Assembly (NCBI GenBank): GCA_001013295.1
Contig: LAZY01000001.1
Coordinates: 62,001-126,000 of the forward strand
Reading direction: 5' to 3'
Length of the DNA: 64,000 nt
Source: Chryseobacterium indologenes
Lineage (GTDB): Bacteria; Bacteroidota; Bacteroidia; Flavobacteriales; Weeksellaceae
Shown here one piece after another: positions 31,888 to 40,414 of this stretch. The notes below the pieces were generated by a model. That model saw only the letters and a list, made by a program, of their open reading frames with translations, had not been told where the DNA came from and made no database searches. How positions within the stretch are numbered: the stretch's first letter is position 1; every line of letters starts with the position of its first letter. The position numbers and the translations under genes are program-made.

Positions 31888-31888
31888 A

Positions 31889-32266
31889 ATGACTAAAATA
31901 AAGGAAACTTCAACCAATTTTGCCAATAAGAAAGCCCTTTCTGATGAATGTCCGGAGATCTATGCCTCCAATACTATCGGTGGGCAATGGGCATTGGCTA
32001 TCTGTTGTTATCTGATCAATGGGAAAATGAGATTTGGTGAATTGAAGAAAAAACTTCAAAACATTACAGAACGTATGCTTACCCTTCAGCTTAGAAGACT
32101 TGAAGAAGATAAAATTATCACAAGAACGGTTTATGCCGAAGTTCCGCCAAGGGTAGAATATGAACTGACGGAAATTGGATACAAACTGAAACCGATTATT
32201 CTGGAGTTTGAAAAATGGGGAAATGAGCATAAAGAACTGATGAAAAAAGCTTCAAAGAATGACTGA
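31889..32266 (+). CDS. HxlR-family transcriptional regulator
   Basis: A 125-residue winged-helix regulator. The family pattern is clear: NTIGGQWALAICCYLINGKMRFGELKKKLQNITERMLTLQLRRLEEDKIITRTVYAEVPPRVEYELTEIG contains the HxlR HTH and wing (only its ends are needed to see this). One Cys pair (CC at ~34-35) sits in the recognition region, and an N-terminal Cys is in DECPEIY; Cys-based redox sensing is known for relatives such as HypR/YodB and is only possible here. Its stop overlaps the next gene by 8 nt. Confidence 0.88.
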   Translation: MTKIKETSTNFANKKALSDECPEIYASNTIGGQWALAICCYLINGKMRFGELKKKLQNITERMLTLQLRRLEEDKIITRTVYAEVPPRVEYELTEIGYKLKPIILEFEKWGNEHKELMKKASKND

Positions 32267-32675
32267 GGAATTAGATACTTTTTATCTGGAATTAATCGTA
32301 TTGGCATGTGAGACCAGTCAAAACGACGTCTATATGCATGGATACCTCGAAATAAGACTTAACAATAAAAAACCTTATGCAGAAGGAGATATTATTGACA
32401 TCAGTGAATTTTATGAGAGTATAGATGCGGATGGTGAATTCAAAATATTTTCATGTTGCTGCGGAATTCCTGAGTGTAGTGGCTGGATTAGAGGAATTCA
32501 GGTTGTTCATCTTGAAAATAACCGTATAAAATGGACCAATCTTAATAGCGGACAATCCTGGACATTTCAAAAACACCTGCTTGTAGATGCTTTGCAACAA
32601 GTAGATGAAGAGGTAGAAAATTTTAAAAAATTTTTCACCCAAAAAGATATTGAGTATGTAGGATATGGTTCTTAA
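32259..32675 (+). CDS. Hypothetical protein with CCCG-x3-C motif, 138 aa
   Basis: A small acidic cytosolic protein I do not recognise. A Cys cluster FSCCCGIPECSGWIRG at about residues 65-80 is similar to the zinc-knuckle-like CxCG...CxG motif seen in several orphan and immunity-type proteins. It overlaps the hxlR-type gene by 8 nt and so is translationally coupled, but no functional link is evident. Confidence 0.65.
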   Translation: MTEELDTFYLELIVLACETSQNDVYMHGYLEIRLNNKKPYAEGDIIDISEFYESIDADGEFKIFSCCCGIPECSGWIRGIQVVHLENNRIKWTNLNSGQSWTFQKHLLVDALQQVDEEVENFKKFFTQKDIEYVGYGS

Positions 32676-32761
32676 TAGAAGTTTTATTACCATCAGATTG
32701 CTACAGAATAACCAATAAATTAATAGAATCATTCTGTAGAAATCTAAGCTTATTTGTTGAT

Positions 32762-33319
32762 TTATCCTTTAACCTTTTTCCACAAAGGCTTTTCGGCCAA
32801 TACTTTTTCGTGTATCGGACAGCTTTCATGATGGGCTCCTTTCAGGTATCCGGTGCTCATCAAAAACTCATTCACAATCTCTCCACCGGTGAATTTGAAT
32901 GTTTTCTTGAAAAGCTTCATCCATTCCGGTAATGCTTTAGGATGATGATGCTCCAGCCATTTTTCGAATGAGCCAAATTCTTTCTGAAGTTCAATAATGG
33001 TTCTGGCATTTTCTATTGCTGCATTCACCTTGAGCTTATTTCTGATAATTCCAGGATCGCTAAGCAGTCTTTCACGGTCTTCCTCTGTATAAGCGGCAAT
33101 TGTCTGAATATCAAAATTGTGATATGCCGCTCTGAAACTTTCTTCTTTTTTCAGAACAGTTTCCCAGCTCAGACCTGCCTGGTTAATTTCAAGGATCAGT
33201 CTTCCAAACAATTCGTTATCATCATGGATCGGGAACCCATAATAATTATCATGATAGTTTTTGTGCAGTTCTCTTCTGCTTTCGGGCTGCATTCCGTCTA
33301 TGGCTAAGCAATAACTCAT
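32762..33319 (-). CDS. tag: DNA-3-methyladenine glycosylase I
   Basis: A 185-residue base-excision enzyme that removes 3-methyladenine. Family motifs are the N-terminal Cys/His zinc residues (MSYCLAID...ELHKNYHDNYYGFPIHDD), EINQAGLSWETVLKKEESFR with the catalytic Glu region, and the C-terminal zinc residues in HHESCPIH. The ATG at 33319 gives the standard length; the frame extends to 33373 without homology. Confidence 0.93.
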   Translation of the reverse strand: MSYCLAIDGMQPESRRELHKNYHDNYYGFPIHDDNELFGRLILEINQAGLSWETVLKKEESFRAAYHNFDIQTIAAYTEEDRERLLSDPGIIRNKLKVNAAIENARTIIELQKEFGSFEKWLEHHHPKALPEWMKLFKKTFKFTGGEIVNEFLMSTGYLKGAHHESCPIHEKVLAEKPLWKKVKG

Positions 33320-33868
33320 TGAAATATTCTGTTTTTTATTTAATGGGATAAAGATATGACAGGATTGTGACAACTGTTAGTCAGTAGAGGTTATTTTTAT
33401 CGTGTGAAAAGAAAACTCAAAACTGGTAAACACTGTGGTATCCAATCGAAGATTTTCTTTTTTTGCCACGAATACCACTAATTTTTTCTTTTTATTCATG
33501 CATTCGTAGTCAAAAAAATGCTCAAAGATTCATAAGATCCGCAGAGTAAGCAAAAGTTTTTATTCATCTATTTTTTTCGTTCGCAAAGGTGTTACACTCG
33601 GCTATTGAATTATTACGTTTTTTGCTTAATAGAATGCTTTTGTGAGCGAAATATTTACCATAATATGAGACGTTTCTAGCGAACCTTAGCGTTAAAAACA
33701 AAAATGAATTCGTGGTATTCGTAGCAAAAAAACTTCTAGCAGATTTTTTTAAACTGCCAAAGTCTTCCTGTTCTATGTGGCTTACCATCATTCAATAACA
33801 AATTACCAATACTCTCTCATCATTACCTTGAAAATATTTAGTAGTTTAGACCATTCAAAATGACCATC
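33320..33868. other. Repeat-rich intergenic region
   Basis: About 550 bases without a convincing gene. It carries eroded copies of 'gccacgaat' / 'attcgtggtattcgtagc' type repeats (33465-33512, 33709-33727) related to the inverted repeat at 3477-3517. A 75-codon open frame on the minus strand here is judged spurious. Confidence 0.6.
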
Positions 33869-34783
33869 ATGAAATCTCTGGCAGCCATTATTTTCATTTT
33901 ATTTTTTAGTATTTTCAAGACACAGAATATTTATTCAAAAGCCTATGGAAATCCAAAGAACCCACCCGTAATTTTCATACACGGCGGACCCAGCGGAAAT
34001 GCTACCCTATTTGAAGGAACTACTGCTCAGAAAATGGCTGACAAAGGATTTTATGTAATCGTATACGACAGACGTGGTGAAGGCCGTTCGAAAGACGAGA
34101 ATGCTACCATGACCTTTAACGAAAGTTTTGATGATTTAAATGCACTTTATACAACCTACAAAATTAAAAAGGCTCATATTCTGGCCCATAGTTTCGGAGG
34201 AATTATCGGGACATTGTTTACAGATAAATTCCCCGAGAAAGTAAGTTCTCTTACTCTTGCCGGAGCTTTGTTTACCCAACAGGAAACGTATAATCATATC
34301 TTAAAAGAATCAAAAGAACATTTCAAAAATGATCCGACCCTGCTCAAAGAGATTTCAGCAATTGAAAATCTTGATAAAAACTCTGCTGCTTACAGAAAAA
34401 GATGCTATGAGATCGCAAGTAAACTCAACTTTTTTTATATGCCCCATCCCACCCCGGAAAGTGAAAGTTTAAGAAAGGAATATCAAAATGGAGAGTTCTA
34501 TAGGAACAACATCAGAAATGCCAATTCTCCTATTAAATTTTATCAGAATGAACCTCTCAATAACCTTGATAATACTGCTGTTTTAAAAGAAATCAAACGG
34601 AAAGGGATTCCCATTTTTGCAGTATATGGAAAAAATGACGGAATTTTCTCTGAAAAGAAACTGGCTGATCTTACTGCTATCGTGGGAAAGAAGAATTTTA
34701 AACTGATCGATAACTGTTCACATTATTTATTTGTAGATCAACAGGATGAATTTTTACAATTTATAAAGCTTAAACTAAAATAA
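33869..34783 (+). CDS. Secreted alpha/beta hydrolase
   Basis: A 304-residue protein with a signal-like N-terminus (KSLAAIIFILFFSIFKTQN). Motifs of the proline-iminopeptidase-like group: VIFIHGGPSGN (oxyanion loop), YDRRGEGRS, nucleophile elbow HILAHSFGGIIG (Ser), Asp in VYGKNDGIFS and His in DNCSHYLFVD. It is probably a periplasmic peptidase or esterase. The ATG at 33860 is an alternative start three codons earlier. Confidence 0.88.
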   Translation: MKSLAAIIFILFFSIFKTQNIYSKAYGNPKNPPVIFIHGGPSGNATLFEGTTAQKMADKGFYVIVYDRRGEGRSKDENATMTFNESFDDLNALYTTYKIKKAHILAHSFGGIIGTLFTDKFPEKVSSLTLAGALFTQQETYNHILKESKEHFKNDPTLLKEISAIENLDKNSAAYRKRCYEIASKLNFFYMPHPTPESESLRKEYQNGEFYRNNIRNANSPIKFYQNEPLNNLDNTAVLKEIKRKGIPIFAVYGKNDGIFSEKKLADLTAIVGKKNFKLIDNCSHYLFVDQQDEFLQFIKLKLK

Positions 34784-34821
34784 AGTGTAGTTTTGTACTT
34801 ATGTCAAGCCCATCAATATAT

Positions 34822-35175
34822 ATGAAAACCTATAAAGCCATCATCATGATGCTGGTAGTGGTGTTTTCATTATCGCCATGTTCTGTAAAAAGAAATGTGC
34901 TTGACCTTTTTGACATTCAGTACATCAGTGGTCTCAATAAGGTAAAAACTACCTCCGGCCCATCCTTCAGCTGCGATACTGCTTCTGCTTCTACACAGGT
35001 TTCAGTATCGAAATCCAAAAGTATCAGACTGACAGAATCTTTTATGTATTCCAATACTGTTGCAAAGAATATCCGGGAAGAAAAACTTTTCTTCAATAAA
35101 TATTCCGGGCATTCCACGGGAAACAGTCCTCCGAAATATATTCTGTTTAAAAGACTGAAATTAAGCCTGGTGTAA
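34822..35175 (+). CDS. Small exported hypothetical protein, 117 aa
   Basis: A signal-like N-terminus (KAIIMMLVVVFSLSPCSVKR) followed by a Ser/Lys-rich polar chain with a C-terminal basic segment (YILFKRLKLSLV). No family is recognised. It starts 38 nt after the hydrolase (from the upstream ATG at 34801 only 17 nt) and ends 54 nt before the DoxD-DoxA gene, so it may be co-transcribed with either. The start at 34822 gives the better signal peptide. Confidence 0.6.
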   Translation: MKTYKAIIMMLVVVFSLSPCSVKRNVLDLFDIQYISGLNKVKTTSGPSFSCDTASASTQVSVSKSKSIRLTESFMYSNTVAKNIREEKLFFNKYSGHSTGNSPPKYILFKRLKLSLV

Positions 35176-35229
35176 AAACTTTTTCAACTCAGATTAAAAA
35201 CAGTTTTTTACCATACATTATTAATTTCA

Positions 35230-36243
35230 ATGAAACATACTACTAACAGCCAGTCTTATGACCTGGCCGGATTATATACTTTATCCCTAAGAATGGTGAT
35301 CGGATGGACCTATTTCTCCGCATTCTGGCGCAGACTCATCCTTGAAAACAAACTTATTCCTGATGAAAAGGGATATATCGGGGAAAAATTCAATCATTTC
35401 TTACCCAATGCCCTAGGCATCAAACCTATTATCGAATATCTGGTAACTCATCCTGATGCTTTACAACGGTCAATGATGACTTTTACTATTATTGAAGCGA
35501 TTGTTGGATTATTTATCATCCTCGGATTACTAACCCGGTTGATGAGCATCGGGATTTTCAGTCTTGCTTTTGGAATTTTACTGGGGTCAGGCTGGCTGGG
35601 AACCACCTGTGTAGATGAATGGCAAATAGGTGTTCTGGGAATTGCAGGAGGTTTTGTCTTATTTCTTACAGGAAGTGGCCCTTATTCTCTGGATTATTAT
35701 TTCATAAAGAAGAACAGGCATTTTACCCAGACAAAATGGTTTCAATGGTTGGGCTCGGGAGTACTTCCTGTTTCTCAGCCAAAAGTTTTTGTGCTCACGG
35801 GTTCTCTGATTATTTTTGGTCTTACGCTTTATACCAATCAATATTTTCATGGAGGGGTCTGGGGGACCTTGCATAATAAATCGGTAAAACCTAAACTTGA
35901 GATTTCCAATATTTCACATACTGATTCGGATTTAAAATTCAGGGTTTACCGAACGGAAGGTGCTGATGTCTATGGATCTTTCCTCATTGGAGTTCACATT
36001 CTGGATAAGAATGGAAATGTTTTAAAGGAATTTGACAACAAGACACTTTCAAAGTTTTCTGAGGATCATATTAAAAATCATTATGTAGCCAAAGTAAAAC
36101 CAGGGAAACACAGCCTTATTATTCCTTTGGGAGCAAAAGCGGATGTCCGTATCGGGATTGATGATATTATTCGAAAAGAGGAAATCCATACCTTAAAATT
36201 GATTGATATTAGCGGTATTGAGTGGACGGAAAGCATACAATAG
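35230..36243 (+). CDS. DoxD-DoxA fusion (TQO-like membrane protein)
   Basis: A 337-residue protein. The N-terminal part, ~residues 1-175, is a DoxD/TQO small-subunit-like domain with four to five helices (LSLRMVIGWTYFSAFWRRL, FTIIEAIVGLFIILGLLTR, GILGIAGGFVLFLTG-like VLGIAGGFVLFLTG). After a further helix (VFVLTGSLIIFGLTLYTNQ) comes a periplasmic DoxA-like beta domain (~215-337). In archaea DoxD and DoxA form thiosulfate:quinone oxidoreductase. In Bacteroidota the substrate is not established, so only the domain call is firm. Confidence 0.82.
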   Translation: MKHTTNSQSYDLAGLYTLSLRMVIGWTYFSAFWRRLILENKLIPDEKGYIGEKFNHFLPNALGIKPIIEYLVTHPDALQRSMMTFTIIEAIVGLFIILGLLTRLMSIGIFSLAFGILLGSGWLGTTCVDEWQIGVLGIAGGFVLFLTGSGPYSLDYYFIKKNRHFTQTKWFQWLGSGVLPVSQPKVFVLTGSLIIFGLTLYTNQYFHGGVWGTLHNKSVKPKLEISNISHTDSDLKFRVYRTEGADVYGSFLIGVHILDKNGNVLKEFDNKTLSKFSEDHIKNHYVAKVKPGKHSLIIPLGAKADVRIGIDDIIRKEEIHTLKLIDISGIEWTESIQ

Positions 36244-36303
36244 GTCAGATATGATTTTATATTTTGTTGGAAAACGTGAGGATGCAATTTTTTGTTGTAT
36301 TTA

Positions 36304-36360
36304 AGGTTTTGGCTAAAGCCAATGGAATGATAAATATAGTGAGAGCGGGCTAAAGCCCGC
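36304..36360. repeat. GGCTAAAGCC-family repeat, copy 2
   Basis: AGGTTTTGGCTAAAGCCAAT (36304-36323) and GCGGGCTAAAGCCCGC (36345-36360), with nearly the same spacing as the copy at 11151-11206. Confidence 0.85.
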
Positions 36361-36436
36361 TCCTATTGATATGGATATGGATATTGATGTCGAATCCGAA
36401 TAGATATACATAAAAGATAATGGTGTTTAACGACAA

Positions 36437-36492
36437 TATCTTGTATCTTGTATCTTGTATCTTGTATCTTGTATCTTGTATCTTGTATCTTA
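36437..36492. repeat. 7-bp tandem repeat TATCTTG
   Basis: Seven perfect copies of TATCTTG and one ending TATCTTA, between two convergent genes and 6 nt from the stop of the 36499 gene. Confidence 0.9.
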
Positions 36493-36498
36493 AAAAAA

Positions 36499-37095
36499 CT
36501 ATTTCTCCACCAAGATCCCCTCATATATACATGAGCTGTCCGGATCAAGCTTCAGCACGTTCATTTCAAGTAAAACATCCAGCCCCATGGTATCGCATAC
36601 CCCTTGAACAAAAGGTTTGATGACCGGCCATTTCAGCAGGCCAGCAATCTGGAAGCTCTGGGTGATTTTATGGTAACGGTCGATACCTTTGATCAGGAAT
36701 TCAGCTTTGTGGTCATTTAATTCTTTAAATTCAAAATTATATTCGGGACTGGATGTAAAAACTGCTGCTATGAGAACTTTGGCCACTGCGGGGATGCCAG
36801 GCTGTAAGTCCGGTTGGGCCTCCATATTTTTCAGAGCCATTCTTGATCCGAGATCATACATAAAAGTACTGGAGAGCTGCTCAATAGCTTCTGGTCCATA
36901 GAGTTTTCCTGCCTGTTTGAGAAGGCCACCATAAAAGGCTCCTGTAATATCTGAGAGACGCTGTGTAAGTTCTTTAAAAGTTTCTGGAAAAAAGTCGGAA
37001 ATGATCTGATCCTGATTCATTTCGGGAAGATAAATATCTTTTTTCCTGAAATCTGACAATGCTATATAAGTTTCCGGGAGTTGTATTGGCTTCAT
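36499..37095 (-). CDS. Hypothetical cytosolic protein, 198 aa
   Basis: A soluble alpha/beta-looking protein with no signal peptide. Its C-terminal part (CDTMGLDVLLEMNVLKLDPDSSC) faintly recalls the L-2-amino-thiazoline-carboxylate-hydrolase/4-vinyl-reductase-like group. The likeness is too weak to name it. It is a single gene, read toward the TATCTTG tandem repeat. Confidence 0.6.
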   Translation of the reverse strand: MKPIQLPETYIALSDFRKKDIYLPEMNQDQIISDFFPETFKELTQRLSDITGAFYGGLLKQAGKLYGPEAIEQLSSTFMYDLGSRMALKNMEAQPDLQPGIPAVAKVLIAAVFTSSPEYNFEFKELNDHKAEFLIKGIDRYHKITQSFQIAGLLKWPVIKPFVQGVCDTMGLDVLLEMNVLKLDPDSSCIYEGILVEK

Positions 37096-37574
37096 ATTGA
37101 AAATGTGTAGGTGTGTGATAAAATAGTGGGTAAAAGATGAGGCTAGGCCCCTGTTCCTGATACAGTTTCAGAAATATTAAATTTTGTCTTCATTCAGCAT
37201 AAAGACAAAGGATCATCCTTTAACCGCAGGTAAAGATCTATCTAAAAATAGTTTTTCAATGGTGGGCTCACAGATTTACTCCTTTTGAAAAGGAAGTCAG
37301 AGGGAATCTATTCATATTTTTTCATTTTGTAGGGTAAAGTTAAAAAAAACAAATAAATTCTCCAATATGTGATATTATTTTTAACAAAAAGAAACAATTA
37401 ATTAATATAAAATAGAAATTGCTTGATAAGGTTGGGAAGCAGGAGGCTGGAAGAAGGAAGTTATAGAAGTGGGAAAGCTCAGCACGGCATTGCTTTATTC
37501 AATTTTGAATGTGATGAACAAAGCATTTAAAAAAACAAAAAACCTCCGGGATTTCCGGAGGTTTTCATTAAAAT
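37096..37574. other. Intergenic region
   Basis: About 480 bases without a gene. It contains a GGAAGCTGG-type repeat fragment (37436-37465) and the emrB terminator (37541-37563). Confidence 0.6.
37541..37563 (-). terminator. Terminator of the efflux operon
   Basis: A 9-bp perfect stem (AACCTCCGG at 37541-37549 with 37555-37563), with A-rich flank that reads as a T-run on the minus strand, directly after the emrB stop. Confidence 0.85.
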
Positions 37575-39152
37575 TTAGTGCATGGCTTCACTCAAATCTA
37601 TTTTTTCCTTACTCTTTCTTTCTTTTACAAGTAAGATAAACGGAATACATATTAAAAATATTACCCCGAGGTAAAGAAATACATCCATATAAGATAAAAC
37701 AGTCGCCTGTTTCGTTACAGAGAGATCGAGCATTTTATAAGCGGCTTTCATTGCAGCGTCAGGTGTCATTCCTTTTGCTACAAAACTGGCTTTAAGCGCT
37801 GCGAGTCTTTGCTGTACATCAAAGCTGTTTTCGTCCAGATGGGATATCAGATTATTCCTGTATTTCTGCCCTGCGTTAGCAATAAAGGTTGTGATGGCTG
37901 CAATCCCGAAAGATCCGCCCAACTGTCTCATCATCCCTGTAAAGGCTGCTCCCTGACCAATCTCCTGCCCTTTCAGTGTACTTAAAGATAAGGAAGTGAT
38001 CGGGATAAATAATAATCCAAGACCGGCTCCTCTTACGATAAGCATCCAGAAAAAGGCATCTTTGCTGGTATCCGGTGTCAGAATTTTATATCCCCAGAAA
38101 CTATACACAAAGAAGATGAACAATCCTAATGAAACCAGAATTTGCTGTTTAGCCCCTTTTGCCAAAAGTCTACCAATGATAGGCATCATAAAGGCTGTGG
38201 TTAATGCAGCAGGAATCATCAGTGCTCCCGATTGAAGGGCCGTCCATCCCAGGATACTCTGCGTATACAAAGGAACAATAAAAGTGGAACCATAAAGTCC
38301 GAATCCAAGCACGAATGACATCATCGTTCCGATTCTTAAGTTACTATTTTTGAGAACCCTCAACTCAACAATCGGATACTTAAAGGTAAGTTCTCTCCAA
38401 AGGAATAAGATAAATCCTAAAACAGCAGCTACTGTAAATGCTACAATCATTCCACTGGCAAACCAGTCTTCTTCCTGACCTCTCTCAAGAATGAACTGTA
38501 ATGAACCTACTGTTACTGCCAGTAAACCGATACCAATCCAGTCTACATCTGATGCTTTACGTTTTTCGGCATATTTCGGACTTCTTACAAACTGTAGTGT
38601 CATCAAGGTTGCTGCAATCCCAATCGGAATATTAATATAGAAAATATAAGGCCAGCTGAAATTATCAACGATATATCCTCCAAGTGGCGGACCTAGTGTA
38701 GGCCCAATAATTACTCCCAAACCATAAATAGCCTGAGCCATACTTCTTTTTTCAATCGGATAAGATTCCGTAATGATCGTTTGTGAAGTTACCAATAAGG
38801 CTCCCCCACCGATTCCCTGCATCAATCTGAAGAACACAAGTTCCCAGATATTGGTCGCATTTCCACATAAAAATGAAAATATGGTAAATATAATGATGGA
38901 TGCCGCAAAGTAATTTCTACGTCCAAACTGCTGGGAAAGCCAGCTCGTCATTGGTACTATAATTACGTTACCAATGGCATAAGCCGTAATTACCCATCCC
39001 ACTTCAGAAAGTGTAGATCCAAGATTCCCCTTCATTTCATTCAAGGCAACATTTACAATCGTGGAGTCTACAATTTCCAGAAGGGCACAAAGGATAGCCG
39101 TAATCGTAATGATCACTCTACGCGCTCCATATTCTACTAATGAATCTTGCAT
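37575..39152 (-). CDS. emrB: DHA2-family multidrug efflux permease (EmrB/QacA type)
   Basis: A 525-residue inner-membrane major facilitator with about 14 helices. Seen: LEIVDSTIVNVALNEM (motif D1 of the DHA2 family), WLSQQFGRRNYF (motif A), LMQGIGGGALL and IYGLGVIIGPTLGPPLGGYIVD (motif C), all typical. With the adjacent membrane-fusion protein and TolC it should form a tripartite drug/proton antiporter. It is the last gene of tetR-tolC-emrA-emrB. Confidence 0.93.
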   Translation of the reverse strand: MQDSLVEYGARRVIITITAILCALLEIVDSTIVNVALNEMKGNLGSTLSEVGWVITAYAIGNVIIVPMTSWLSQQFGRRNYFAASIIIFTIFSFLCGNATNIWELVFFRLMQGIGGGALLVTSQTIITESYPIEKRSMAQAIYGLGVIIGPTLGPPLGGYIVDNFSWPYIFYINIPIGIAATLMTLQFVRSPKYAEKRKASDVDWIGIGLLAVTVGSLQFILERGQEEDWFASGMIVAFTVAAVLGFILFLWRELTFKYPIVELRVLKNSNLRIGTMMSFVLGFGLYGSTFIVPLYTQSILGWTALQSGALMIPAALTTAFMMPIIGRLLAKGAKQQILVSLGLFIFFVYSFWGYKILTPDTSKDAFFWMLIVRGAGLGLLFIPITSLSLSTLKGQEIGQGAAFTGMMRQLGGSFGIAAITTFIANAGQKYRNNLISHLDENSFDVQQRLAALKASFVAKGMTPDAAMKAAYKMLDLSVTKQATVLSYMDVFLYLGVIFLICIPFILLVKERKSKEKIDLSEAMH

Positions 39153-39174
39153 AAGTTTTTTTCGATGTAAAAAA

Positions 39175-39213
39175 TCAATGGTGAACTTTACTTCGCAAGT
39201 GAATAGTGAATTT
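39175..39213. repeat. TTGCTTCGCAA-family repeat
   Basis: A copy of the dispersed repeat (CTTCGCAAGTGAATAGTGAA core) in the gap between emrA and emrB. Relatives lie near 9145, 10274, 45235, 45334, 61101 and 61441. Confidence 0.65.
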
Positions 39214-39294
39214 CAAAGCCGTTCATTTTAAATTGACAGCAAAGCTGATTCACTATTGACAAAGAAGTTAATTGACTTTTAACAATTTTAAATA

Positions 39295-40398
39295 TTATTT
39301 TAAAGCAACCTCTGCCTTCACATTCATCCCTGTTCTCAATCTTTTTGCAATATTCTTATCAATATTTACAAAATCGATCTTTACAGGAAGCCTCTGAACC
39401 ACTTTTACGAAGTTACCACTCGCATTGTCCGGAGGAAGAATAGAGAATGTAGCTCCTGTGGCAGGAGAGAATGAGCTTACTACTCCTTCAAATTCTTTGT
39501 CAGGGAAAGCATCAATCTCGATTTTCACTTTCTGTCCTTCTACCATTTTATCTACCTGCGTTTCTTTAAAGTTGGCTACAACCCATTTCTGGTCATTCTT
39601 CACCAAAGCAAACAACTGTGCTCCCGCCTGTAGGTACTGACCTGCTTGTGTGGGCACTTTTCCTACATATCCATCTTCAGGAGCTAGGATTACAGTGTAT
39701 GATAAGTTTAATTTCGCATTTTCAACATCTACTTCTCTTTGTTTAGCTACAGATCCTGCAACACTGATTTGTTGTGAGCTTGCAGCCGTTTGAGAAGATG
39801 CAATATGTGTTTGCTGGGCAATTTGATTTCTTTGGTCAACTAAAACCTGTAACTGTCTGTCCGCAGATTGTTTTGCCGCTAAAGCCTGCTCATACTGTTG
39901 CTCTGTAATAGAATGGTCTTTTACCAGATTAGCATATCTCTTCAAATCCTGAGAAGTTTTCCAAACATTTACTTTTGCTGCTTCTATCTGAGCATTAGCC
40001 GTAACTACTGCTGCTTCTGAAGAACCGATATTTTTTGAAGTAGCCGTTGTTGTTGCTTCTGCATTAGAGATATTACTTTTAGCTGTAGATAATGCTGCCT
40101 GAGCCTGATCAAGAGCCATTTTCTGATCTCTGTTATCCAAAATCACCAACGTATCTCCTTTTTTCACAAACTGGTTGTCTTTTACTTTTACCTGAGCTAC
40201 ATATCCTGATATTTTAGAAATTACCGGTGCCATATTGGAAGCAATCTGAGCATCGTCAGTTTCTTCGTGATACTGCCCATAAGTGTAGGCTCTGTAACCG
40301 TAGATACCTCCTCCGATTACTACTGCCGCTAAAATGATAGGAAAAACTAAACTTTTTTTCTTTTTAGGTTCAGCTGCCTGTGTATTATTATTTTCCAT
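39295..40398 (-). CDS. emrA: HlyD/EmrA-type membrane fusion protein
   Basis: A 367-residue periplasmic adaptor with an N-terminal transmembrane anchor (LVFPIILAAVVIGGGIYGY), a lipoyl-like half motif (ETDDAQIASNMAPVISKISG), a long Ala/Gln-rich coiled-coil hairpin (~95-225), then the returning lipoyl half (ILAPEDGYVGKVPTQAGQYLQ) and beta-barrel domain. It links EmrB to TolC. It sits 16 nt after tolC. Confidence 0.92.
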   Translation of the reverse strand: MENNNTQAAEPKKKKSLVFPIILAAVVIGGGIYGYRAYTYGQYHEETDDAQIASNMAPVISKISGYVAQVKVKDNQFVKKGDTLVILDNRDQKMALDQAQAALSTAKSNISNAEATTTATSKNIGSSEAAVVTANAQIEAAKVNVWKTSQDLKRYANLVKDHSITEQQYEQALAAKQSADRQLQVLVDQRNQIAQQTHIASSQTAASSQQISVAGSVAKQREVDVENAKLNLSYTVILAPEDGYVGKVPTQAGQYLQAGAQLFALVKNDQKWVVANFKETQVDKMVEGQKVKIEIDAFPDKEFEGVVSSFSPATGATFSILPPDNASGNFVKVVQRLPVKIDFVNIDKNIAKRLRTGMNVKAEVALK

Positions 40399-40414
40399 TT
40401 TGGTTTCGATCTGA

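Noticed and set aside
33564..33791. 75-codon frame on the minus strand
   Set aside because: It lies in a decayed repeat field, has no ribosome-binding site, and its residues look like translated repeat DNA.
36363..36548. 61-codon minus-strand frame across the TATCTTG array
   Set aside because: Part of it is a translated tandem repeat, and it overlaps the end of a better gene.
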